Origin: Leucogyrophana mollusca
Lineage: Eukaryota; Basidiomycota; Agaricomycetes; Boletales
Assembly (NCBI GenBank): GCA_021014945.1
Contig: MU266328.1
Span: forward strand, 477,274 to 541,273
Length of the DNA: 64,000 nucleotides
Reading direction: 5' to 3'
The stretch's first letter is position 1, and every line of letters begins with the position of its first letter. The notes under the pieces were generated by a model that was not told the origin of the DNA, did no database searches, and saw only the letters and a list, made by a program, of their open reading frames with translations. The position numbers and the translations under genes are program-made. Shown here in pieces: positions 21,107 through 35,112 of the stretch.

Positions 21107-21265
21107 TAGGCTGTGTGTGAAGATTATTATACTGCTTGAAAATCACACCAGAATCGAGCTTCAGTCGGCCACATAAAACATTTTTGGGGTTGGTAGCATT
21201 GCATACTCGATGGAAGCCATACGGTACATGCACATAATGTATAAAGGCGATTGTGGTAAGAGAAT

Positions 21266-21880
21266 TTACTCCTCTTCCTCCTCCTCACCATCGCGACTAT
21301 GATATTCCGATCGGTGAGCCATGAACGTTGGCGAAGAGTAAAGACGTACGCGATGTTATAGAAGCGCAGCTGATACACATCCTTCGACGATGCGACAACG
21401 CTAAACATGTGTTGTTGAGAAGGGATGGGTAGACTGACACAGGGGTGACTCACCGGATCCAGTCGCGAAGGGTGTTCTTTTTCAGGAACTTTTTCGTCAA
21501 GTATTTGAGGTATCGCTTTGAAAAAGGAATGTTCGATGTCACAGTGATTTTAGTGTTACCTGAAACATTAGAGATTCATATGATGAGCTAACTCGGAGGG
21601 GACTGGTTCGTACCATCCCGGGTAATCTTAACGTTGTCACCAAGTTGGCCGGCTTTGCCTTCAACCTTGATGCGGTCGTGCAAGAACTTCTCAAAGTCCG
21701 CGCCATCGAAGACACCATCGCTGGCAGGGCGGGAGTAGTCGATCACAAATTTGTGCTTAGAGGAAGCAGATTTTCCGGTGGCGGCCTTGGGCTAATAAAC
21801 AAAGAGGGAAAGACATACGTCCGCCCAGCATGAGCCTACTGAGAAGATAACTCAGCAAAGCAGTACCAGGGACTAACCAT
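21266..21880 (-). CDS. RPL22: 60S ribosomal protein eL22 (L22)
   Basis: Large-subunit ribosomal protein. The ATG at 21880 is followed at once by a GTTAGT donor, so the first coding exon is the start codon alone. The next exon begins [20 protein letters not shown] and continues [53 protein letters not shown] and [20 protein letters not shown]. The product ends [13 protein letters not shown], the acidic tail typical of eL22. It is convergent with the helicase gene (159 bp between stops) and head-to-head with CBF5. An alternative ATG inside the first intron would alter only the first few residues. Confidence 0.93.
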
Positions 21881-22104
21881 CTTGACGGGCGGAGGGATCG
21901 GGGACTGGCTTGAATTCTTGAAGGTCGTTGCACACCGGGCAATATTTTGGGTTTACGACTGTTCTTGGGTACTGTATAGTCGACGGCATGACACGGAGTT
22001 TGCCGGTGCCGAGCTCTCTGGCAAAATATTCCCACGCCAAATATTTGTTGGGTATTGGTGTGGGCTTGTGTTGGTGAAATCTCGACCACAAAATTATCTC
22101 CAAA
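21881..22104. promoter_or_regulatory. Short divergent promoter RPL22 / CBF5
   Basis: Only 224 bp separate the two start codons. Both genes serve ribosome production, so a shared bidirectional promoter is likely. I could not assign a specific factor site by eye. Confidence 0.6.
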
Positions 22105-23917
<1,813 letters not shown>

Positions 23918-24146
23918 CTAGCGTCTTTCTATATGCTTTCTTGTTTATTCTACATATACTGTCATTGTTATTTGTTATACTTGTTCAAGGGTTTCCGGTT
24001 AACTCTGAGCTCGAGTGGTGTTGGACATTGAGATCCAAAAATCCAGTGTATTACAGTCTGGGGTTCAAAAGTACAGTACAGTGCACTACGTAAATACTCA
24101 ACAAGTAACAGGAACTAGCCTGGTCCAATCTCTCCCGCAAATGCGT

Positions 24147-25015
24147 TCAAATTATAGCGGAAAATATCATGCCCAGCAATATAGTCATCCCAGCACAGCC
24201 CAGTCGAAATGCACGAATGGCGTCATCTGAGGTTGAGAGGGTGGAGAAAGCCACCGCAACAGAGTCGAGTCCATCAGTGCTGCACCACCAAGCGTCGCAC
24301 AAATTGAACCTCGAAAGGAACGACTGGACAGTGGAAACAATACTCGCGCCGCACTTGCTCAGGACTGGTCGACGGTACGTCTGAAAAATCACTTAACTTT
24401 ACAGCTCTTGGGGCATGTGAGATAGGGACTTACGCTGGTACGTAGCTGTGGAGAACTAGTTGTGGTAGCGTGCTTGCCCAGCCCGCCAATAATTATTTTG
24501 CGGACGGTCTCCCGCTCGCTCTCAGCAGTAAGACTTAGAGGAGGGGTGGTACCACTGGGCAGAGACGGTGAGGTCTGCGGGGGTCAAATTATCAATAACT
24601 AGTACTTACTACTTTCGAGCAAAAGAAACGAAGAAATCACTCACATCGTTTAAATTAACGGTATGTGCGGGAAAATTAGCATTGACAGGAGAAAGGCTTC
24701 CAAGGGTTCATCATGAGCGTAGTGCCCGATGATACGGATTTGGCAAACTCACGAATCAGACTGAGAGACTTCTGGGCAGTCTTCGCAGGGGGAATGAGCG
24801 AATGGATGTTTGTCGCCTTGCTGTTGAATATATACATCTGAAACCTGGGGCAGAAATGTCAGCGGTAAAGAAATCACGTTGGGTATGAAGCTTACAGTAG
24901 AGTCGGTACTGAAAACCAGGTTTTTGTCGGCACTGCCGACCTTAGCATCATGAATGTGCTGAGCAGTAATAAGCGGGAGAAACACGAGAATTAAGGAAGG
25001 ATAAAGGGGTAACAT
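24147..25015 (-). CDS. Predicted secreted, probably GPI-anchored small protein
   Basis: Not recognised as a named family. The N-terminus MLPLYPSLILVFLPLITAQ is a clear signal peptide, followed by HIHDAKVGSADKNLVFSTDS. Exons with agreeing phases give SLSPVNANFPAHTVNLND, then a Ser/Thr-rich segment TSPSLPSGTTPPLSLTAESE, and a last exon ending CAGMTILLGMIFSAII, a hydrophobic tail suitable for GPI addition. The second exon has two possible readings, because a 51-nt stretch can be intron or coding without changing frame. The start of the mature part resembles cupredoxin-like secreted proteins of fungi, but the copper ligands are not evident. Exon structure is uncertain in the middle. Confidence 0.55.
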
Positions 25016-25480
25016 CGCCGGGGATCGTCAAGGATTGCAGTTAGGGAGCGTGGGGGTCAAAGGAGGGGTTGTGTCAACAAGAAACGCGGGGGATATCTAC
25101 GCCTTGGGGAACGAGATTTGCAAAAGGCCTTTTGAGCCTTGCAGAGCAGTTCAGACGTCCTGGGAAACTGAAAATAGAGAGATAGATCAACATTGCGACC
25201 TTTATGGGGCCTTTCTGCATCTGCAGTTTGTTTCTGTCTTGTGCCTGGGTCTGGCAGCACGTGGGGAAGGTGGGTGAACATTAGACCTATTTTTTCCCTC
25301 CTCTGACAGACTTTTGTGGAGAGAGGCGTCCGTGGTGATAAGAGCAGGAGAAGACGTCAATTACGGAATCGCTGTCTGTTGCCCTGGTATCATCTTGCAT
25401 AAGATGAAAGGAGTGCTGTAAAGCAGACCTGGCGAGGCACATGACGCATAATCACAAGTGAAGTCTCCAGTTGCGATGAA
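25016..25480. other. Intergenic between the secreted protein gene and an orphan gene
   Basis: These 465 bases separate two divergent genes and probably hold both promoters. No other feature seen. Confidence 0.4.
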
Positions 25481-26385
25481 ATGGGCGGGAAACAGCACGC
25501 ACATAGACTGACTGAAATGCTGTTAACTTCGCTGCTGGGCCCGCAAACCATGGTCGGCACATTAGCTAGAATGTTATCACCGCTTCCAAAACGCAAAGCC
25601 GTCGCGTACGCTCGCGAGGTCCGTTCGGGCCGCGCGTGTTCTCTTCTATCATTTGATGGGTGCTGGAGCGAGGGAGTCGAAATCTCCAACTCCTACGGAG
25701 GATTATTGTTGGCACAATTCGTGATTCCCTGTACATGATTTTCTATCCCTCTTTACCTGTCGCCTTTCTCGACATGTCACATCTTCGAGAGAGTTGATCT
25801 GAGTGGAGGAATCTTGTCTGAATATCCGAACGGTACGTGAGAATTATACCTGCGGAGTCGGGGAACGTGCTCACGACGCTACGATAACTATAGTTAGTTG
25901 CTGAGAAACAACGGAACGGACTCAGTGTGTTCCGAGACAAGCTCCGGCGTGTTTCAGTGGACACGTAAGTAGTGCAGTCTGCCAGTTGGTCACCGTTCAA
26001 TGATTGGTTCAAAATCTTCGCAGTGAGGCCTTGTCCGAAACTACACCGACACCGTTGTATAGAATGGACGACTGTCCTGGTTCTGTATGTTGGTTTGCTA
26101 CGAGAGACTGCATTGACACGACAACCGCATCCGGCCTACACTGCATCCGCCCTTTTGACCAGATCAACGTTTCAAGTGCATCGCACTTGGCATAAACAGC
26201 TGCTTCACTAGTGGGTCCATGATGCAAGTTATAGTATTTGCAGGCTATCCTCCGAGGCTGTTACCCTTGATGTGACCTTGGTTGATAATCTCCTCGCATT
26301 TCGCTGCTCTGTGGCCGGGTCAGGCGTCCAACCACAGCTCGAGGTAACACTGCCCGTTACTGTTGGCTGTCTTGTACCTTCTTAG
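25481..26385 (+). CDS. Orphan multi-exon gene, function unknown
   Basis: No family recognised. Five exons keep phase from about 25481. The first ends SNSYGGLLLAQF. The second, RVDLSGGILSEYPN, joins AEKQRNGLSVFRDKLRRVS by a phase-1 splice. A Cys-rich exon (YRMDDCPGSVCWFATRDC) follows, then one starting WVHDASYSICRLSSEAVTL and reading FRCSVAGSGVQPQLEVTLPV. The consistent phases across four introns with normal GT-AG borders are the main evidence that it is real. The start codon is uncertain: in-frame ATGs lie at 25481 and further in. The end depends on whether a 42-nt final intron (26344-26385) is removed; if so the stop is at 26445. Confidence 0.42.
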
Positions 26386-26558
26386 CCATCAGAGATATCA
26401 AATGATTCGAATCTGCATCAAAATGTCCAACTACAGACGGCATAACGAGGGCCCTCACCGTTTATAGTGCACCAGATATATTAATCATCTGGCGCCTCCT
26501 GCCTTGCCGTACACTCCTTCGTCCCTCTGCCTTGCCTAGTCGTCTGGAAAGCCCCGTC

Positions 26559-28220
<1,662 letters not shown>

Positions 28221-28573
28221 CGAGGCCCCCGATCGCGTGTTTCGTTACGACCTTCCACTCACTTTGCATATTTATTAATGATTACTGTACTCTTCAAGTT
28301 CTACTCTGTGCTGCGCAATAACGGTTATCCTTGCTATACCATGTGGGCTACCCAACTTCCATTCCCTCAGATATCTTATGAAAGTCCTTGTAATTCTGGA
28401 TCTCAATCAAAGCTAGTAGCGTTACAGAAAGGTAATACAAACGAACAACCTGCACGACAGTTCTGGAAAAGAATATAGGTAGGGTTACGAACCCAAGATT
28501 ACTTGTAAAGTAGTTGTAGGCGAATTCAAAATGTCCAAATCGTCATTCTCCCATTCATGTCCATGAACCAGTC
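28221..28573. terminator. Convergent 3' region, MAPK and SAP-domain gene
   Basis: These 353 bases lie between two convergent stop codons. They are A/T-richer than the flanking exons and fit two 3'UTRs. No coding signal recognised. Confidence 0.4.
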
Positions 28574-30871
28574 TCAAAACCTCCCTCCGGTCCAGAAACC
28601 AGACGCTACTCCTTCCACTCCGAAATCTCCGAACCGCGTATCGCCTTCCAGCTCGGTCCCGTACATTGTACGTTTTGCCGGTGGTGCCACGGGGCTGGAT
28701 TCCACTGCTCCTGTCCTGATGGCTGTGAGACCAAGCCCACTGGCTACTTCATTGCTAGAAGGTTCTCTTTGCGGTGGGCGACCCCGCCCGAGAGATGCTG
28801 GATTTACTGCACCAGATCCACTCGTCTCGGCTTGAGCACCAGACCCAGATCCACCTGATGCAGCTCTAGCGCTAGAACCAGAACTAGAACCGAAAGGATT
28901 AAATCGCTCAGAGTGTCGGCTCCCGGGGCGTTCCACGTTATTTGCTGGCGATGGTGATGTTGGGGGTTCGGGATAAGGAAAGCTACCCATCGTCAAAGGA
29001 TATACAGCTTGGGCGGGCGTTGACGATATTGGGAGAAATGAGAAAGTGAAGGGATTCTGGTTTTCAGCGGCATTGGCCGTGCTTGTGGCTGGTGCACTCA
29101 TCATGGGTGGAGAAGGGGGTCCGTAAAAATCGGGGAGTGATACTGTAGGAGGCGGGGGATCAATAGAACTTTCGGACCGTTCATCTGGGCCACTGAAAAT
29201 TGTGAAATTCGGCAGGCGAGCAGGTATCAACTGGCGGTCGTCGTCATCGTTTGGTTCATCTTTGGCACTGGGGCGTTGAAGAACAGTCGACGATCCCTCT
29301 CCCCTGTCCTCTAGCCCCTCGACATCAATCGGACCGTCAACTAACTTGGCGCGCTTATGAGCAGGCCTTGCAACGCGCTTCTCCAGCTCTTTCTCAGGCA
29401 AATCATCTTCCTGGCCTAGTTCGAAGAACCCCGTAAGATTGCTGGCTACGGATTCCCGAGGACGCTTTCCAAGAGTGGTGGAAGGAAAGCTGGGCAGTAG
29501 AGGTCCAGTGTGATCTGATGCTTGAAGACTGGCACTTCGATCGTTGGGATTAATGACTTCACCGGGATCCGAGGATGCACTTGATAGTTCAGAAGGGCCT
29601 ATCATTTCCACGAATGGCCCACTGGTACCCAGTGGTTAGTCACTTCTAAAAGATAATAGCCACTATTAGTTTGTTCTTACCCTAGTACAGATGTTCCACG
29701 AGGACTTCCGACGCGCTTGGGGGTCGAAGGAGGTACAGGCATCCGGCGAGCATATTCACCAGCTTTATTCAACGCAGATACCTGGGCTTCTAGAGCATCT
29801 ACTCTAGATGCTTTCTGGCGAAGACTGGCAATCTCATTTGAAAGTTCGCGAATTTTGACCTCGAATGCCTCGACGACGCTGGCAACCTTTTCCTTGAGCT
29901 CGTTGAGTTCAGATCTGTAATTTGCGATGTCTTTCTGCACGGGTGAAAGCTAAACTACCAGGTCAGCGGATTACGCTCCAGGAATTCCAATAGGCGCCTA
30001 CTGCTTCTGCAACGGTTGTACTGATCACAACTCTAGAGGCTGTTGCGCCGAGAGGTGCTTGTGGAGATGATGGCCCTGGTGTTGAATTCTCCAACCGTTC
30101 TATGGCTGAAAGTTAGCTGTTCGGTGCGTTTTAATTCTCTTGGATCGAAAGGATGCTTACGCTGGGATATCTCGACGACGTTTGCTTCTGGTTCTGAACA
30201 AGACATTATTGCAAGGACGTTCGAGAATATAAGTGTATCTACCTTCTTCAGCAATTGTGGCTTCTTGTGGTTTAGTGCTTCGGCTGGGCCTCACTCGCTT
30301 GGCAGCCCCTCTAGAAACACTTACAGATTTGGTCACAGCACGCGCACCGCTCCCTCCAGCTAGTATGGGCCTACCCACTCCCAGCCTATATTGTGTATCC
30401 TTTGCTTTCCGTGTCCGAGGAGGCTGGGGGGCCGGCGGTGAGGGCGCTGGCTTCTCTTCTATCGGGGGTTCCACAGCGGGTTCGTCCACTTGTTCCTGCT
30501 CATCGTCGTCGGTGTCATGAATGATGACGGACCCACTTGACTGTCCTCTGGGTCGGCTGCCGGAGCGACTTGTTACTCTGATAGAAGTGGAGCGTTGGGG
30601 CGGCGGAACGGGGATGTGCCGGGGATGTTGAGGCCTGTTTCATATATAAGTGGGCCACATACCCGGATAAGAATGTGAGACGTCACTGTGAGGCATCCAA
30701 AAGCAAGTCAATCAGGGCCTCAGTTTTGAGATTAGCCTTTACGCCATAATCCTGGTGAGAAAGTCAGCCAAATGAGACGGTCATGACTTGGGAGACGCTG
30801 ACTTTGCACAGCTTTTGTATATCTACTCGTTTCATAGCCTCAAGAGCCTCACGAGCTGGTACGGGGCTCAT
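28574..30871 (-). CDS. SAP-domain nuclear protein with coiled coil
   Basis: The N-terminus is a SAP motif built from two exons: MSPVPAREALEAMKRVDIQK, then LCKDYGVKANLKTEALIDLL. SAP helices bind A/T-rich DNA in chromatin proteins. A basic Pro/Arg-rich region follows (RSTSIRVTSRSGSRPRG), then VIIHDTDDDEQEQ. A coiled coil starts VQKDIANYRSELNELKEKV and runs about 60 residues. A long acidic and Ser/Pro-rich C-terminal half follows, with a basic KRPRES/HKRAK patch. The extreme C-terminus has a compact ordered-looking block, KRTMYGTELEGDTRFGDFG. About 630 residues. No named orthologue recognised; a chromatin or kinetochore role is inference only. The start ATG at 30871 is the one that opens the SAP helix. 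Confidence 0.75.
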
Positions 30872-31311
30872 GGCCGGCTGAAGGTGTGGTGGTTCGGACT
30901 AAGAAAGCTGGCCGTTGAGGTCGTGGTTCAAGTGCAACACAATAACGACCAAACCGATGCAAACAACGCGAGTGCGACCGCATTCACGTGACATCATTAA
31001 CCCTAGAAGACCTAACCCCACCCTAGGTTTTCTGTTTAGCACATCTGCTTGTGAGGTGACTTGTGTAATAGTATCAAGCGAATCAACGCATGTTGCATTG
31101 TTAGCGACATGCATATCCTTGAGCTGTTAATTTGGTAGCCGCAAAGCAGCTGACCTACCTCGAGACCATCCTCTCGTGAACCTGTGTGAACTTCCAAACC
31201 GAACAACAACATGCGGCAAAGCGGCCCGATTTTCGCTCAACTATAAATATGTGTGCACGATCGAGGTGGGGAACCGTTCCTCCGCACTTTCTTCCCCGAA
31301 AGTCGTCGACC
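30872..31311. promoter_or_regulatory. Divergent intergenic region, SAP gene / flavocytochrome gene
   Basis: These 440 bases hold both 5' ends. A TATA-like TATAAATA lies near 31240, about 70 bp before the dehydrogenase ATG. No other gene seen. Confidence 0.45.
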
Positions 31312-33469
31312 ATGCCAACGTTTAGCTTGCAGGAGGTCTCAAAACACACTACGACAACGTAAGTGCCCGCCTTTGGTCCTCAGGAAATATCAATGGACTT
31401 CAATGACCCCACTCGCAGCTCGTGTTGGGTTATCATTAGGAACAAGGTCTATGATGTGACCAGCTTTCTATTCGTGAGTATCGCGGTACCCATGTTCCCG
31501 CTCAACGTCTGACCCATGTATAGGATCACCCTGGCGGTGCTCAGGTCATCTTGCGGTACGCCGGAGGTGACGCAACAGAAGCATATGTGCCTATACATCC
31601 TTCAGACGCCCTGGACAAGAACATCCCTCCCGAGGGGCATCTTGGGAGCCTGGACGAAAATGGCATCCGCGAGCTTAAGGAGGTGGGAAAGAACAAAGTC
31701 CCCACTCAGGACGAGTTGCGCGTCGAAGAGGCTGTCAAGAACAGACCGCCACTGAGAAGAATGATCAACGTCCAGGACATAGAGGTGTGCTTTCCCGTAC
31801 GAGAATTTACGACTGTCCTCGACGGATTACTCTGCAGGAAACTGCGAAGAAACTCCTGCCCTACAAAGCTTACGCTTATTATGCATCTGCTGCAGACGAT
31901 GGAATCAGTGAGTCTACCCAACTTGTGGGGATCTTCCACTCTCTCAACGTGAAACTAGCGCACGTCGAAAATGCCCGGGCATTTGGTCGCTTCTTCTTCC
32001 ATCCAAGAGTTATGAAGGCAGTGTCTGGATGCGATACTTCTTCCACTATTCTGGGATATAAAACGTCCATTCCTGTTTACATTAGCGGTGCGGCGCTGGC
32101 TCGTCTGGGCCATCCCCTTGGTGAGGCCAACCTCGCTCGAGGCGCCTACAAGACTGGTATCCTTCAAATGGTGTCCACAAACGCTTCCCTCTCGTACGGC
32201 CAAATTGCAGCTGCTCGAGGTCCTCCAGATCAACCCATCTTTTTCCAACTGTACAAACATCGGAACGACGAGACGGCTGCCAGACGCATTCGGGAAGTTG
32301 AGGCTTTGGGATACAAGGCCATATTCTTGACAGTCGATGCTTTGATTCCTGCGAATCGTGAGCTCGATACCCGTGCACCCCACTACCTTGAGGACTTTGA
32401 GAGACGGGGTCTAAGCTCGGAGAGCCAGACAAGCGCTGAAGAGGGCGAAACAGATTTGCTTGCTACGGCAGGAGGTCTCATTCTTAACAATGATGTTGAT
32501 ATGACCTGGGAGAAGGCGAGTGACAGCCTCTGCGCGATCAGCAAGTTTGCTCATTTTGAGCATTTCTATTTCATCCTCAGACGATACCATGGATTCGAAG
32601 CGTCACGAAATTACCCATTGTGATCAAAGGTTTGTCTAGTTTTTATTATAGACAATTGGGGAAGGCGCTGACTCCAAAGCGCAGGTGTTCAATGTGTTGC
32701 GGTATGTGACCAATACTCTGGCGATTGCCCATGATGTTAATTTGCTTCTAGGATGCTGTTCTCGCTGTTGAAGCTGGTGTTGAGGGGATCGTTATTTCAA
32801 ACCATGGAGGTACGTTCGAGCTTGCCGAATTTACGATATTTGATGATAACCAGCGTGACCGATAGGCCGCCAACTGGAATTGTGAGTAATCAATCTCCCC
32901 ACATCTTCGGTCTTGCTGACAAGCGAGCAGCGCTCTGCCACCTATTGAGGTTTTATATAAAATACGGCAACAGCGCCCAGATGTATTCGACAAGACTGAA
33001 GGTTAGTGCCATTTATCGCGTCAGACGTCTCGCTCTGAACTCTCATGGTAGTATATATCGATGGTGCCATACGCAGAGGGACAGGTACGTACACCATAAC
33101 GCTGTGAGGTGTACAAAAGCTGACCCCATACATCACAGATGTCTTGAAAGCGCTCTGTTTAGGAGCAAAGGCCGTTGGAATGGGACGAGCGTTCCTTTAT
33201 GCTCAAAGTGTATGCCTCAGTTAATATCGGTTTCCTTGCTTATCACTAACATTATGTAGGCTTATGGTGAAGCTGGGGTCGTCCATATGGTCCGCATTCT
33301 TCAGAGGGAAATTCGATTCGGTATGGAATCGCTCGGGGTACGCACTATTGGTGAACTTGTTCCAGAGATGGTAAGTCGTCGCTGCACTCAGGTTCCTCCA
33401 GTTCGTTCATTCACCTCGTCCTAGGTCGAACGCGTCGACTGGCAACCTGTAACATCTGCCAAGCTGTGA
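31312..33469 (+). CDS. Flavocytochrome b2-type L-2-hydroxy-acid (lactate) dehydrogenase
   Basis: FMN enzyme oxidising L-lactate or a related 2-hydroxy acid, with an N-terminal cytochrome b5 domain. The heme domain shows [20 protein letters not shown]. The FMN domain follows with [78 protein letters not shown] and [19 protein letters not shown]. The end is [20 protein letters not shown]. About 500 residues, ten or so short introns. Unlike yeast Cyb2 there is no visible mitochondrial presequence: [16 protein letters not shown] enters the b5 domain directly. One intron (32516-32580) begins with GC. L-lactate as substrate is by family only. Confidence 0.92.
32516..32580 (+). other. GC-AG intron in the flavocytochrome gene
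   Basis: The exon ends GAG AAG and the next begins ACG ATA CCA TGG, giving TWEKTIPWIRS. The intervening 65 nt start GCGAGT and end TCAG. No GT donor gives this reading. Confidence 0.85.
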
Positions 33470-33737
33470 GACTTACTGGGTACCTCGCGTTATATTTCGG
33501 CGTCACCCCCTGGATCACTATCTATTGCCATCTTGATTACATTTCATGTAGAACCACGAAGAACATTCTCCCTCGAATTGAAACCTCAATTGACGCAGCC
33601 ACCTCACGCATCTGTCTATGCTTGTGACAAGATCTACGAAATTTCTTCGAAAAAATCTATCGCATCACCTGTCATACAACCTTTGTGAAACTCTGAGTTT
33701 GAAAACAGTTAACGAACTTACAGGAAAAGTGATGTGC

Positions 33738-34163
33738 TCAGGTTGCTGAGGTACAGTTAACACCAATTGGTCCATCTACACCCGACTGGCACTCTGGGTG
33801 TGTAAGGTTGAGGGTCATTCCACCAAACGTCTGGAGGATCATGTAGGCTTACCGAAGGCACTTGTGCAGCACAATGCATTCCACGTCGACGAGCTTTACA
33901 GGAGGACATCAGCCAGCCAGCCACATCAACACGACCCCGACTCACCACGGCGAAGTGGTATCGCACATAGCACCCATAGGGGTACTGGCGGGCTCCGAGA
34001 GCCCACATATGTTTCCCCAGACGTACGAGTTGTCACTGAAAGGCTCCAAAGTCTCGCAGCATAAATAAACTGAATTGGTGGCAGGGCAGTCCGCTCGCAC
34101 GAATGGTAAGAGCGCGGCTAGCGAGATCAGAACAAGAGATAGAGTGCAAGAAGCTGAAACCAT
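33738..34163 (-). CDS. Small cysteine-rich secreted protein, hydrophobin-like
   Basis: Three exons encode about 105 residues. MVSASCTLSLVLISLAALLP is a signal peptide ending near FVRADC. The mature part has ten cysteines, including two CC pairs, in order: ADC, YLCCET, GNICG, AMCD, SPCSS, ALCCTS, FECQS, VNCTS. The C..CC..C..C..CC..C core resembles hydrophobins, but spacing and the two extra cysteines differ, so it is better called a small secreted Cys-rich protein. Both introns are GT-AG and phases agree (SPW is replaced by SPC-SSTWNA on splicing). It lies 770 bp from the left end of the transposon. Confidence 0.75.
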
Positions 34164-34934
34164 GGTTGTGGTTTACTCAGTTCGGCTCAGTGGTGCTAGG
34201 TATCCAGCAAGTAGTGATCAACCGTGGCAGATCGAGTTTTATAGACTGCTACATAGTTGGTTCGAAGGCATCGGGGCGGCAGTCAGCAGTCAAGGCACAG
34301 GGCACTGGAATGGACCTGACCAAGTCGCGTTCTGGAAACAGAACCTTCGATGCAAACGGCTGCACGTGAATGTTCATTCGTAACTGCAGATCCGTGCCAG
34401 AAGGAGTCGTTCAGTCGTTCAATAGCCGAATACAAGGCCTCCACCTGTGCCATTGTTATTCTGGCCAACGCGACGTGCCAGGGGAGCGCAGCACCTTGAG
34501 GGGTGTCCATCTCCGATGGCCTCGCTGGCTGCGCTTCGGACGGGAGAGCATTGCGTCTGTTGTTGGCCTCACAAACGACGCCGGAAAATAAGGCATGGTT
34601 GAAGTTCAATCGGCCGAAGCTGCCGGCACGCATGCATATAATCGAATAGCCGGAACGGATTCGCAAATTGGGTCACCGTACTCAGTATAGTATGCACACA
34701 TTGGAATACCTGATTTTTCGCGACGGATTGAGCAACGACTTGCCCACTGGGCGGATCTGGAAAGTATTGCCAAGGAATGCATGACGCGATTGATCGAAGT
34801 TTTCAACTGCCTGCCAAACCGTCTATGATTGAGCAGGGTCAAATTGCGATCGACCCAATGTGAATCCGGCTTTCGGCGGTGTCCAGAAAGCAGGCCATCC
34901 AAAGCGACAGAGCATTGCTTTCGTGGAGTTTTGT
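34164..34934. other. Intergenic region left of the transposon
   Basis: These 771 bases end with the left target-site copy AGTTTTGT (34927-34934). A 116- and a 127-codon minus-strand frame occur here, without recognisable content or splice support. The region may contain the promoter of the small Cys-rich gene. A match between its frames and the right flank could show whether the transposon split a gene. Confidence 0.4.
34927..34934. repeat. Target-site duplication, left copy
   Basis: AGTTTTGT directly outside the left inverted repeat, identical to 36925-36932. Confidence 0.85.
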
Positions 34935-34956
34935 CAAGGGGGAACCGGGATCGCAA
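34935..34956. repeat. Left terminal inverted repeat
   Basis: 22 bp, exact reverse complement of 36903-36924. Confidence 0.9.
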
Positions 34957-35112
34957 GAAGTGAAAGTGGGTCGGTAAATATTTTGGGAGGGATCAGGGGA
35001 CCCCCCCTCCCTTTGGTGCTTATATAACGTACTATATATGGCAGAGAAGTAGGATAATACTAGTGATAAAGTAGTTAATACTCGTCCTCGGGGCTACTTA
35101 CAGCAGGCTAGG

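Noticed and set aside
33738..34163. Calling the small Cys-rich protein a true class I or II hydrophobin
   Set aside because: It has ten cysteines and different spacing from the canonical eight.
34257..34275. GGTTCGA-like tRNA B box
   Set aside because: No A box or cloverleaf arms at the right distance.
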